Assembly (NCBI RefSeq): GCF_001425865.1
Contig: NZ_LMDS01000005.1
Location: forward strand, 504,209-568,208
Length of the DNA: 64,000 nucleotides
Source of the DNA: Rhizobacter sp. Root404
GTDB lineage: Bacteria; Pseudomonadota; Gammaproteobacteria; Burkholderiales; Burkholderiaceae_C
Direction: 5' to 3'
Part shown: in pieces, positions 1 through 7,959 of the stretch
Layout: each line of letters begins with the position of its first letter
Position numbering within the stretch: the first letter of the stretch is position 1
Position numbers and translations under genes: made by a program
The notes under the pieces: generated by a model
What the model was told of the DNA's origin: nothing
Seen by the model: the letters and a program-made list of their open reading frames with translations, nothing else
The model's database searches: none

Positions 1-207
1 CAGTTCGACTGGATCGGCCAGCTCGACGAAGCCGACGACCCGCGCTTCGTGCTGCTGTGCGACCCGGTGCGCACGCCGGCGCAGCCCCTGATCGCGCTGA
101 TGTTGCTGGCCCCCGGCACATCGGCGCGCGGCCTGTGGCGGCGCGCCGGATTCGACACCATGACCTTGCAGGAACTGCTCGAGACCGACGAGTCGGCACC
201 TCCCTGA
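1..207 (+). CDS. C-terminal end of a probable YihY/UPF0761-type membrane protein (5' truncated by window)
   Basis: Frame 1 is open from the first base to a TGA at 205-207, giving the last 68 residues of a protein that begins outside the window. The fragment has the pattern W-I-G-x-L-D ... R-F-V-L-L-C-D-P ... T-P-A-Q-P-L-I and then a short amphipathic tail. That resembles the cytoplasmic winged-helix-like tail that follows the membrane domain of YihY/BrkB-family proteins (formerly called RNase BN) in betaproteobacteria. No membrane segment lies in the part seen, so the assignment is tentative. It converges with the diguanylate cyclase gene, with 15 bp between the stops. Confidence 0.4.
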   Translation, partial: QFDWIGQLDEADDPRFVLLCDPVRTPAQPLIALMLLAPGTSARGLWRRAGFDTMTLQELLETDESAPP

Positions 208-222
208 GGGCGCTCGACGCGA

Positions 223-1503
223 CTAACGCGTCGACTCGAACGCGATCGCCGCGCAGTGCATCGCGCAGTTCTTGCCGCTGCGCTTGGCCGCGTACATCGC
301 GTCGTCGGCCAACTGCAGCAGCGTCAGCGGGTGGCGTGCGTCGCGCGGCGCCAGCGCGTAGCCGATGCTCGCGCTGACGACGCCGCCGAGCGGCCCGTTG
401 CCGGTGACCGACCCGACGGCAGCCAGCATGTGGACCGCGAGCGCCTGGGCGCCGTCGTGGTCACGCACCGGGGCGAGCACGAGGAACTCGTCGCCGCCGA
501 AACGGCCGACCGCGTCGTCGGCACGCACCGCCTCCTGCAGCGCGCGTCCCACCGCCACCAGCAGCGCGTCACCCTCGGCGTGCCCGAGACGGTCGTTCAC
601 GGCCTTGAAGCCGTCGAGGTCGACGAAGTACAGCGCGACCGGCTGGCGCTCGGCCTCGACCAGGGCCGCCTCGACGTGGTCCATCATCGTGCGCCGGCTC
701 AGCACGTCGGTCAGGCCGTCGCGTTCGACGCGGCGCTTGAGCTTTTCCTGCGAGACGGTGAGTTCGTGCACGTCGACCGTGACGGTGTACAGGCCGAGCA
801 CCTGGCCGTCCTCTGCGAGGTCGGGCACGTAGCTCGTGCGCATCCAGCGCGGGCCTTGCGGCAGCGCGTCGACCAGGCGCGTGTACTGCACCGCGCGCCC
901 CTGCAGCGCGCGCTCGAAATACGGCGCATGCTCCGCCCACCGGCGGGCGCCCCGCGCATCGCCGATGTGGCGGCCGAGCAATTCCTCGCGCCGCGTGCCC
1001 GTCGCCTCGCAATACGCCTTGTTGACGAAGCGCAGCACGAACTGGTGGTCGACGTACGTGAGCGGGTAGGGGATGTTCTCGGTGAACCGGTCGAGCCGCT
1101 TCTGCGTCGCCGTCAGGGTCTCGCGCGCGATCACGTCGTCGTGGATGTCGGTCGCGATCGTGAACACCGCTTCGACGGTGCCGTTCGCGTCGGCATCGGG
1201 GAACACCTGGATGCGCGCCCAGCGGCCCGGCGTGGGGCCGTGCATCAGCTGTCGCTGGTAGGTGAGGGTGTGGCCTTCGAACGCCTGCATGAAGGCGGGC
1301 GCTGCCGCGGCCCAGGCGATCTCGCCGAACAATTCCTGCAGCGTGCGGCCGAGCAACTGATCGCGCGGCCGGCCGGCCCACGCCAGGTAGTGATCATTGC
1401 AGAAGACCAGCCGCGCGTCGCGATCCCAGCGGCCGATCGGCAGATCGATCGCCGTGACGAGGCGCTCGATGTGCGTGATGCGCGGATCGGCGGCAGCAAC
1501 CAT
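223..1503 (-). CDS. Diguanylate cyclase with two PAS domains
   Basis: A 426-residue predicted cytoplasmic protein that would make the second messenger c-di-GMP from two GTP. Two PAS-like sensor domains occupy about residues 10-125 and 135-250; a short helical linker then leads to a GGDEF domain (about 255-420). The signature GGDEF is intact at residues 336-340. An RxxD product-inhibition site (R-A-D-D, 327-330) lies five residues upstream, so the enzyme should be catalytically competent and feedback-inhibited. No transmembrane segment or signal peptide is visible. The PAS ligand cannot be read from sequence. The ATG at 1503 has no clear Shine-Dalgarno sequence. The gene stands alone and has no EAL partner nearby. 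Confidence 0.9.
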   Translation of the reverse strand: MVAAADPRITHIERLVTAIDLPIGRWDRDARLVFCNDHYLAWAGRPRDQLLGRTLQELFGEIAWAAAAPAFMQAFEGHTLTYQRQLMHGPTPGRWARIQVFPDADANGTVEAVFTIATDIHDDVIARETLTATQKRLDRFTENIPYPLTYVDHQFVLRFVNKAYCEATGTRREELLGRHIGDARGARRWAEHAPYFERALQGRAVQYTRLVDALPQGPRWMRTSYVPDLAEDGQVLGLYTVTVDVHELTVSQEKLKRRVERDGLTDVLSRRTMMDHVEAALVEAERQPVALYFVDLDGFKAVNDRLGHAEGDALLVAVGRALQEAVRADDAVGRFGGDEFLVLAPVRDHDGAQALAVHMLAAVGSVTGNGPLGGVVSASIGYALAPRDARHPLTLLQLADDAMYAAKRSGKNCAMHCAAIAFESTR

Positions 1504-1605
1504 GGGCGGATGGTAGCGAGCCGCCCGGTCAGAATGTCAAACTGGTTCCAATTCGCCGTGAAGTCCGTTGCGAGTTACCGACGTGCGTCGCCGTGCGCCG
1601 CGCCA

Positions 1606-2418
1606 TCAGGCCAGCGCGCGGCGCAGGGCGGCGAGTACCGCGTCCGGCGCCTCGGACATCAGCGCATGCCCGGCCGGCACCGTCTGGACCGCGGCGCGCA
1701 GCGCCTGCGCGAGCTCGCGCGACTGCTTCGGGCTGGTCATCTGGTCGCGGTCGCCCAGGATCAGATGCGCGGGGCAGCTCACGCGGGCGGCCGCGTCGAG
1801 GCCGCCGCCGTATCGATCACAGGCCTGGAAGTCGTTGTGGAACAGGTTGACGCCGGTCTGGCCGGCCTGCACCCGGCGCATCAGCGCGCGGTTCGCACCG
1901 TGCAGCCAGGTGCCGGGGCCGGGCGCCGAGGGCTTGGCGGCCAAGCCGGCGTGCGAGAACGCGTTGACCATGTCGATCGCTGCCCGTGGCGCATCGCGCG
2001 CCGTGTCGAGCAGCGCAGGCGAGACCTTCATCGGGTACGCGGTGCCGATCATCACGAGCCTGCTGGCGCGCTCCGGCGCACGGCTGGCGGCTTCCAGGGC
2101 GATCAGCGATCCCATGCTGTGGCCGACGAATGCGGCCCGCGCCACACCGGCGGCGGCCAGCAACTCGAGCAGCCAGTCCGCCAGGCTCTCGACATCCGCC
2201 AGCGGTGCGCCGCGGCTGCGGCCGTGGCCCGGCAGGTCCACCGCAAGCACGGCATGGCCGTGGTGCGCGAACCAGCGCGCGAGCAGCGTCCAGACGCTGT
2301 GATCGTGCAACGCGCCGTGCACGAACACGACGCAGGGGAGCGTCGGGTCGAACGGCTTTCCGCCTGTGTAGGCGTAGGCGGGCGCGGTTCCTGCCGAGGT
2401 GGTGACGTCCAGTTCCAT
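1606..2418 (-). CDS. Alpha/beta-fold hydrolase
   Basis: A 270-residue alpha/beta hydrolase. The oxyanion/HG motif is V-F-V-H-G-A (about 31-36). The nucleophile is Ser101 in G-H-S-M-G, the acid is probably the Asp in L-G-D-R-D, and the catalytic His lies in P-A-G-H-A-L near the C terminus. Start and stop of neighbouring genes overlap as TGATG, so it is probably translationally coupled to the upstream metY-type gene. The reading frame stays open further upstream, but that part only shadows the metY gene; the ATG at 2418 is chosen because of the coupling and because the fold begins just after it. Its substrate is unknown. Pairing with a sulfhydrylase might mean thioester or homoserine-ester chemistry, but that is a guess. 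Confidence 0.85.
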   Translation of the reverse strand: MELDVTTSAGTAPAYAYTGGKPFDPTLPCVVFVHGALHDHSVWTLLARWFAHHGHAVLAVDLPGHGRSRGAPLADVESLADWLLELLAAAGVARAAFVGHSMGSLIALEAASRAPERASRLVMIGTAYPMKVSPALLDTARDAPRAAIDMVNAFSHAGLAAKPSAPGPGTWLHGANRALMRRVQAGQTGVNLFHNDFQACDRYGGGLDAAARVSCPAHLILGDRDQMTSPKQSRELAQALRAAVQTVPAGHALMSEAPDAVLAALRRALA

Positions 2419-3731
2419 CACGCGCCCGCTTTCTCGGCGGCCTTCAACGCACGCTTCAGGTCGTCGATCAGGTCGTCCGCATCCTCCAGGCCGATCGACA
2501 GGCGGATCGTTCCCGCGCCGATGCCGGCCTGCGCGAGCGCCGCGTCGTCCATGCGGAAGTGCGTGGTCGACGCCGGGTGGATCACCAACGAGCGGCAGTC
2601 GCCCACGTTGGCCAGGTGCGAGAACAGCTTCAGCGCCTCGATGAACGCGACGCCCTGGGCACGCGAGCCGCGCAGGTCGAAGCTGAAGATCGAGCCGCAG
2701 CCGCGCGGCAGCAGGCGCTTGGCGAGCGCGTGGTCGGGGTGCGATTCGAGCTCGGGGTAGCCGATGCGGGCGACCATCTTCTGGCCGGCGAGGAACTGCA
2801 CCACCTTGCGCGTGTTCTCGATGTGCCGCGCCATGCGCAACGGCAGCGTCTCGACGCCCTGCAGGATCAGCCATGCGGTGTGCGGACTCATGCACGCGCC
2901 GAAGTCGCGCAGCCCTTCGCGACGCGCCCGCAGCAGGAACGCGCCGACGCTGCTCTCCTCGGTGAACACCATGCCGTGGAAGCCGTCGTAGGGCTGCGCC
3001 AGTTCGGCAAAGCCGCCGTGGCGGTTGTGCGCCGCGGCCCAGTCGAACTGGCCGCTGTCGACCAGCACGCCGCCGATCACGGTGCCGTGGCCGGAGAGGA
3101 ACTTGGTCGCCGAGTGGAACAGCAGGTCGGCGCCGTGTTCGAACGGCTTCATCAGCCACGGCGTCGTGAAGGTGGAGTCGACCATCAACGGCAGGCCATG
3201 GTCGTGGGCGAGGGCGGCGACGGTCGGGATGTCGAGCACGTCGAGGCCGGGGTTGCCGAGCGTCTCGCCGAACAGCAGCTTGGTGTTCGGGCGGATCGCG
3301 GCGCGCCAGCCGTCGATGTCGCCCGGGCGCACGAAGGTGGTCGCGATGCCGAAACGCGACAGCGTGTAATGCAACAGGTTGTGCGAGCCGCCGTACAGCG
3401 CGCTCGACGCGACGATGTGCGAACCGGCGCCGGCGATCGTCGCGATGCCCAGGTGCATTGCAGCCTGGCCGCTCGCGGTGGCGATCGCGCCGGTCCCGCC
3501 TTCAAGCGCGGCGACGCGCTCCTCCAGCACCGCGTTGGTCGGGTTCGAGATGCGGCTGTAGACGTGGCCGGAACGCTCCATGTTGAACAGCGACGCCGCG
3601 TGCTCGCTGTTCTCGAACACGAACGAGGTGGTCAGGTGGATCGGCACGGCACGCGCGCCGGTCGCAGGGTCGGGTGCGGCGCCGGCGTGCAGCGCCAGGG
3701 TGTCGAAGCCGGGATCGGAAGGGCCGGGCAT
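2418..3731 (-). CDS. metY: O-acetylhomoserine/O-succinylhomoserine sulfhydrylase (Cys/Met metabolism PLP enzyme)
   Basis: A 437-residue PLP enzyme of the Cys/Met metabolism family. It is expected to convert an O-acylhomoserine plus sulfide (or methanethiol) into homocysteine (or methionine) in the cytoplasm. The PLP-binding Lys is K210 in the motif H-S-A-T-K-F-L-S-G-H-G. The S-x-P-T motif with R60 and the active-site Tyr (V-Y-S-R-I-S-N-P-T) are intact. The roughly 430-residue length and the N-terminal F-D-T-L-A-L-H-A-G fit the MetY subgroup better than the shorter MetZ or MetB. It heads a two-gene transcript with the downstream hydrolase (TGATG overlap) and is divergent from the CBS-domain gene. 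The preferred acyl donor cannot be told from sequence alone. Confidence 0.88.
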   Translation of the reverse strand: MPGPSDPGFDTLALHAGAAPDPATGARAVPIHLTTSFVFENSEHAASLFNMERSGHVYSRISNPTNAVLEERVAALEGGTGAIATASGQAAMHLGIATIAGAGSHIVASSALYGGSHNLLHYTLSRFGIATTFVRPGDIDGWRAAIRPNTKLLFGETLGNPGLDVLDIPTVAALAHDHGLPLMVDSTFTTPWLMKPFEHGADLLFHSATKFLSGHGTVIGGVLVDSGQFDWAAAHNRHGGFAELAQPYDGFHGMVFTEESSVGAFLLRARREGLRDFGACMSPHTAWLILQGVETLPLRMARHIENTRKVVQFLAGQKMVARIGYPELESHPDHALAKRLLPRGCGSIFSFDLRGSRAQGVAFIEALKLFSHLANVGDCRSLVIHPASTTHFRMDDAALAQAGIGAGTIRLSIGLEDADDLIDDLKRALKAAEKAGA

Positions 3732-3826
3732 GAGAGGTCTCCCGTGGCGTGCGCTGGGTTGCGAGGGTGTTCTGGCGCGGCATTGTGGGCTATATTGACT
3801 TCAACACCACGCCTCGGGAGTGCCAC

Positions 3827-4291
3827 ATGAAAGTCAGCGACATTCTCCGCGTCAAGGGCGGAACCCTGTTCACCGTCTCGCCCGATCAGGCGCTGCACGA
3901 GGCGGTCAGCGCGATGTCCGAGCGCGACATCGGCTCGCTGGTGGTGATGGACCACGGCGAATTGACCGGCATGCTGACCTTTCGGGAAGTGATCCAGGCG
4001 ATCGTCAAGAACGGCGGTGCGCTGGGCGGAACGCTGGTGCGCAGCGTGATGGACGACCACCCGCTGACCTGCACGCCGGAGACCGAGATCGACGAAGTGC
4101 GCCGCATGATGCTCGGCCGCCATGCGCGCTACATGCCAGTGATGAGCCAGCGCACGCTGATGGGCGTGATCTCGTTCTACGACGTGGCCAAGGCGGTCGT
4201 CGACGGCCAGGACTTCGAGAACCGCATGTTGAAGGCCTACATCCGCGACTGGCCGGTCGAGAACGAGCCCCGCGACGAGCAGACCTCCTGA
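3827..4291 (+). CDS. CBS-domain protein (tandem CBS pair)
   Basis: A 154-residue stand-alone Bateman module made of two CBS domains (about residues 8-62 and 74-130). These modules usually bind adenine nucleotides and sense energy or redox state; no effector domain is attached. The ATG at 3827 is preferred because CGGGAG sits 6 bases upstream and the CBS fold begins at once (M-K-V-S-D-I-L). The frame stays open upstream to 3749, but that would overlap the divergent promoter region. A TATATT at 3791-3796 is a possible -10. The gene ends before a UUCG-loop hairpin and aroC. Its partner is unknown. Confidence 0.88.
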   Translation: MKVSDILRVKGGTLFTVSPDQALHEAVSAMSERDIGSLVVMDHGELTGMLTFREVIQAIVKNGGALGGTLVRSVMDDHPLTCTPETEIDEVRRMMLGRHARYMPVMSQRTLMGVISFYDVAKAVVDGQDFENRMLKAYIRDWPVENEPRDEQTS

Positions 4292-4312
4292 ACTCTTAGA
4301 ATCGAGCCCCGT

Positions 4313-4340
4313 GCCAACACCGCCTTCGGGCGGTGTTGGC
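4313..4340 (+). terminator. 12-bp UUCG-tetraloop hairpin between the CBS gene and aroC
   Basis: A perfect 12-bp inverted repeat (arms 4313-4324 and 4329-4340) closes a TTCG loop of the extra-stable cUUCGg type. It is not followed by a real T tract (GTTCTGGC), so it is either a weak terminator for the CBS gene or an RNA-stability element. It ends 28 bases before the aroC start. Confidence 0.45.
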
Positions 4341-4368
4341 GTTCTGGCACCCTGAAAGCGCGCAACGC

Positions 4369-5481
4369 ATGTCCGGCAGCACCCTCGGCGAACTCTTCCG
4401 CGTCACCAATTTCGGCGAGAGCCACGGCCCCGCGATCGGCTGCGTGATCGACGGGTGCCCGCCCGGCATGGCGTTGAGCGAGGCCGACATCCAGCCCGAT
4501 CTCGACCGTCGCCGCCCCGGCACCTCGCGCCACGTGACCCAGCGCAACGAGCCCGATGCGGTCGAGATCCTGTCGGGCGTCTACGAGGGCCTGACCACCG
4601 GCACGCCGATCTGCCTCCTGATCCGCAACACCGACCAGCGCAGCAAGGACTACGGCAACATCCTCAACACCTTCCGCCCCGGCCACGCCGACTACGCTTA
4701 CCTGCACAAGTACGGGCTGCGCGACCCGCGCGGCGGCGGCCGCGCCTCGGCGCGCATGACCGCGCCGATGGTCGGCGCCGGTGCGGTGGCGCGCAAATGG
4801 CTGAAGGAGAAGTTCGGCACGACGTTCTTCGGTCACATGACGCAGATCGGCGAGATCGAGATCCCGTTCGAGTCGCTCGATCACATCCCGGACAACCCGT
4901 TCTTCGCCGCCAACGCGAGCGACATCCCGCGCCTCGAGGCCTACATGGACGAGCTGCGCAAGGCCGGCGACTCGTGCGGCGCGCGCATCTTCGTGGGCGC
5001 GCGCAACGTGCCGGTCGGGCTGGGCGAGCCGCTGTTCGACAAGCTCGATGCCGACATCGCCAAGGTGATGATGGGCATCAACGCGGTCAAGGGCGTCGAG
5101 ATCGGCGCCGGATTCGCCAGCGTGGCGCAGCGCGGCACGACGCACGGTGACGAGATGACGCCGCAGGGCTTCCTGAGCAACAACGCGGGCGGCCTCTCCG
5201 GTGGCATCTCGACCGGGCAGGACATCGCCGTCAGCATCGCGATCAAGCCGACCAGTTCGATCCGCAGCCCGCGGCAATCGATCGACCTGGCGGGCCAGCC
5301 GGCCACAGTCGAGACCTTCGGCCGCCACGACCCGTGCGTCGGCATCCGCGCCACGCCGATCGCCGAGGCGATGCTGGCGCTGGTGCTGATGGACCACGCA
5401 CTGCGCCAGCGCGCGCAGTGCGGCGATGTGGTCGTGGCCACCCGGCCGATTCCCGCGCAGGCCCCGACCCGCGCCGGATGA
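4369..5481 (+). CDS. aroC: Chorismate synthase
   Basis: A 370-residue enzyme for the last shikimate-pathway step: anti-1,4-elimination of phosphate from EPSP to chorismate, using reduced FMN. It is recognised by the N-terminal G-x-x-F-R-V-T-x-F-G-E-S-H-G signature, the R-P-G-x-x ... R-R-P-G-T-S-R region and the conserved G-R-A-S-A-R segment, at normal family length. The ATG at 4369 is used because the protein signature starts there; an upstream in-frame ATG (4333) lies inside the UUCG hairpin. The stop overlaps the start of the MFS gene (ATGA), so the two are probably translationally coupled. Confidence 0.97.
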   Translation: MSGSTLGELFRVTNFGESHGPAIGCVIDGCPPGMALSEADIQPDLDRRRPGTSRHVTQRNEPDAVEILSGVYEGLTTGTPICLLIRNTDQRSKDYGNILNTFRPGHADYAYLHKYGLRDPRGGGRASARMTAPMVGAGAVARKWLKEKFGTTFFGHMTQIGEIEIPFESLDHIPDNPFFAANASDIPRLEAYMDELRKAGDSCGARIFVGARNVPVGLGEPLFDKLDADIAKVMMGINAVKGVEIGAGFASVAQRGTTHGDEMTPQGFLSNNAGGLSGGISTGQDIAVSIAIKPTSSIRSPRQSIDLAGQPATVETFGRHDPCVGIRATPIAEAMLALVLMDHALRQRAQCGDVVVATRPIPAQAPTRAG

Positions 5482-6686
5482 CCGCCGCCACCGCGTTGGC
5501 GGCAGCGCCGCCGCGGCGCACGCTGTTCGCTTTCGGCGCCGTGTCGTTCACGTACTTCTCGTACGCGGGCCTGTTCGGCACCTACGCGCCGCTGTGGTTC
5601 CAGCAACTCGGCTACAGCACGCTGGCGATCGGTGCGCTCGCCTCCCTGCAGAGCTCGACCCGGCTGTTCAGCCCGTACGCCTGGGGTTGGCTGGCCGACC
5701 ACACCGGCCGCCGCATCCAGCTGCTGCGCATCGCGGTGCTGTTGGCGCTGCTCAGCGCCTGCGGCTTCTTCGTGCCGGCCGGCTACGGGTGGGTCGCGGG
5801 CGTCACGGTGCTGCTGTTCGTCTGCACGGCCGGCGTGATCCCGATCAGCGAGGCGGCGCTTGCGCATTTCGTGAGCCACGGCAGCACGCTCGACGCGGCG
5901 CGCTACGGGCGGGTGCGGGTGTGGGGGTCGATCGGCTTCATCGTCACGGTGGTCGGCAGCGGGGCGCTGCTGCAGGCGATCGGCGTCGGCGCGTTCCCGT
6001 GGCTGGTGATCCTGTTGCTGGCTGCGCTGCTGGTCGCGGCGGCCCGGTTGCCGACGTTGAAGGACGCGCCGCACGGCGGCGAGGCGGCACCCGGCGCGCT
6101 CGCGGTGCTGCGCGAGCCGGTCGTCGCGTGGTTCTTCGCCGGCGTGTTCTTCACGGTGCTGGCGCACACCAGCCTGTATGCGTTCTTCTCGCTGTACCTG
6201 GCGTCGCTCGGCTACGGCAAGACGGCCATCGGGCTGATCTGGGCGATCGGTGTGGCCGCGGAGGTGGCGTGGTTCTGGTTCCAGGGCGCCTGGCTGGCGC
6301 GGCGCACGCCGCACGGCTGGCTGACCATCGCCGGCGCGGTGTCGGCGCTGCGCTTCGCTGCCATCGCCGCGTTCGGCTCGGTACCTGCCGCGCTCGTGCT
6401 GGTGCAGTTCACCCATGCGGTCACGTTCGCGGCGCAGCACAGCTCGTGCATCGGCGTCATCAACCGGCACTTTCCGGGGCGCTTGCGCGGCCGTGGACAG
6501 GCGCTCTACACGCTGCTGGGCTATGGTGCCTCGGGCGTGATCGGCGGGGTCGCGGGTGGGGCGGTCAGCCAGGCCTGGGGCTTCCCGGCGGTGTTCTGGT
6601 GTGCCAGCGGCGCGGCGGCGTTGGCAACGGGCTGCTCGGCCCGCGCCGGCGTGCTCGACCGACGGGCGCGCGCCGCGGCAGCCTGA
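5478..6686 (+). CDS. MFS transporter, HcaT/PPP-like
   Basis: A 402-residue polytopic inner-membrane protein with about 12 hydrophobic helices. It has the MFS loop motif after helix 2 (W-L-A-D-H-T-G-R-R) and the N-terminal pattern of the phenylpropionate/nucleoside-like MFS branch (S-Y-F-x-Y-A-G-L-F-x-T-Y-x-P-L-W-F). Substrates in that branch include aromatic acids, but this one cannot be assigned. The ATG overlaps the aroC stop as ATGA, so the transporter should be co-expressed with chorismate synthase. A link to export or uptake of an aromatic compound is only an inference. Confidence 0.85.
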   Translation: MTAATALAAAPPRRTLFAFGAVSFTYFSYAGLFGTYAPLWFQQLGYSTLAIGALASLQSSTRLFSPYAWGWLADHTGRRIQLLRIAVLLALLSACGFFVPAGYGWVAGVTVLLFVCTAGVIPISEAALAHFVSHGSTLDAARYGRVRVWGSIGFIVTVVGSGALLQAIGVGAFPWLVILLLAALLVAAARLPTLKDAPHGGEAAPGALAVLREPVVAWFFAGVFFTVLAHTSLYAFFSLYLASLGYGKTAIGLIWAIGVAAEVAWFWFQGAWLARRTPHGWLTIAGAVSALRFAAIAAFGSVPAALVLVQFTHAVTFAAQHSSCIGVINRHFPGRLRGRGQALYTLLGYGASGVIGGVAGGAVSQAWGFPAVFWCASGAAALATGCSARAGVLDRRARAAAA

Positions 6687-6785
6687 CCCCTTCAATCTGC
6701 AGTTTGTCGCAACAAGGGGTTGTACCGCGACCGGGCGTGCCTACACTCTCGCCCGGAATCAGGACAACAACAGGAAGGAAGCCCG

Positions 6786-7958
6786 ATGCGCAAGCCGTGG
6801 CTGGTAGGCGGAAGCGTCGCGATCATCGTCGCGCTCGTCGCCGTGGGGGTGGTGCAGTCGCGTGCCAAAAGCGCCGACGGCAACAAGGACAAGAAGCCCG
6901 ATGTGACGCTCGAATTCACCCCCGGTGAAGTCGTCAAGCCGCTGCTCGCGGCGATGCCCGAGCGGATCGAGTTCTCCGGCCCGCTGATGGCGCCGCGGAC
7001 GGCGGTGGTTCGGGCCAAGGCGGCGGGCACGTTGCTGACGCTGTCGGTCGCCGAAGGCAGCCGGGTCAAGGCCGGACAGTCGCTGGGCACGATCGATTTG
7101 TCCGATCTGCAGAGCCGCAATGCCGAGCGCGCCGCCGGCGTCGATTCGGCGCGGGCGCGCATGGCCGAGGCCGAGCGCATCCACAAGTCGAACGAAGACC
7201 TGGCGAACCAGAAGTTCATCTCGGCGAACGCGCTGGAGAGCTCGCGTGCGTCGCTCGAGGCGGCGCGCGCGCAGCTCAAGTCGGCGCAGGCGCAGCTCGC
7301 GACCTCGGCGCTGGGCATCCGCGAGGCGGCGCTGGTCGCGCCGATCAGCGGCGTGATCGGCCGGCGCAACGTGGTGCCGGGCGAGAAGGTCAGCGCCGAG
7401 CAGGAGCTGATGACGGTCGTCGACCTGAAGGAGCTGGAGCTCGGCGGCGTCGTCGGCACGCACCAGGTCTCGATGCTGCGGCCCGGGCAGAAGCTCGCGG
7501 TGCGGGTCGAAGGTGCGACCGAGCCGGTCGAAGGGCGGATCGACCGCATTGCGCCGATGGCCGAGGCGGGCACGCGCGGGATTCGCGTCGTCGTGCTGCT
7601 GCCGAATGCCGACGAGCGATTTCGCGCCGGGCAGTACGCCAGCGCCCTCGTCTCGCTGGACGATCCGGCGCCGCGGCTGACGGTCCCCGTCACGTCGGTG
7701 GGCCAGTCCTCGGGTCAGGACTTCGTCTGGACGGTCGAGAACGGCGCGCTGGTGCGCCGGCTCGTGATCACCGGTCGGCGCGATGCGTCGAACGGGCGGG
7801 TCGAGGTGACCAAGGGCCTGGCGGCCGACGCCCAGGTGCTGGCCGCGCGCTTCGACACGCTGAAGGAGGGCGCGCCGGCCAAGGTCGTCGCAAAGGGCGC
7901 CGGCTCCGGCATGCCCGCGGCGAGCGCGAGTTCCGCCGCCCCCGGCAAGGCATCCTGA
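6786..7958 (+). CDS. RND efflux periplasmic adaptor (membrane-fusion protein)
   Basis: A 390-residue HlyD/AcrA-type adaptor that would link an inner-membrane RND pump to an outer-membrane channel. It has a hydrophobic N-terminal anchor (about residues 8-24), split lipoyl half-motifs, a central coiled-coil hairpin rich in A/E/R/S (about 100-190), and beta-barrel and membrane-proximal domains. No lipobox Cys is present, so it is anchored by the N-terminal helix. AGGAAGG lies just upstream of the ATG. The RND pump gene follows after one base (TGA-C-ATG), so the two form an operon. No outer-membrane factor gene is present nearby. Confidence 0.9.
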   Translation: MRKPWLVGGSVAIIVALVAVGVVQSRAKSADGNKDKKPDVTLEFTPGEVVKPLLAAMPERIEFSGPLMAPRTAVVRAKAAGTLLTLSVAEGSRVKAGQSLGTIDLSDLQSRNAERAAGVDSARARMAEAERIHKSNEDLANQKFISANALESSRASLEAARAQLKSAQAQLATSALGIREAALVAPISGVIGRRNVVPGEKVSAEQELMTVVDLKELELGGVVGTHQVSMLRPGQKLAVRVEGATEPVEGRIDRIAPMAEAGTRGIRVVVLLPNADERFRAGQYASALVSLDDPAPRLTVPVTSVGQSSGQDFVWTVENGALVRRLVITGRRDASNGRVEVTKGLAADAQVLAARFDTLKEGAPAKVVAKGAGSGMPAASASSAAPGKAS

Positions 7959-7959
7959 C

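Noticed and set aside
6720..6747. TTGTAC and TACACT before the RND adaptor
   Set aside because: Only three and four of six matches with a 16-bp spacer; no regulator gene is adjacent, so it was not listed as a promoter.
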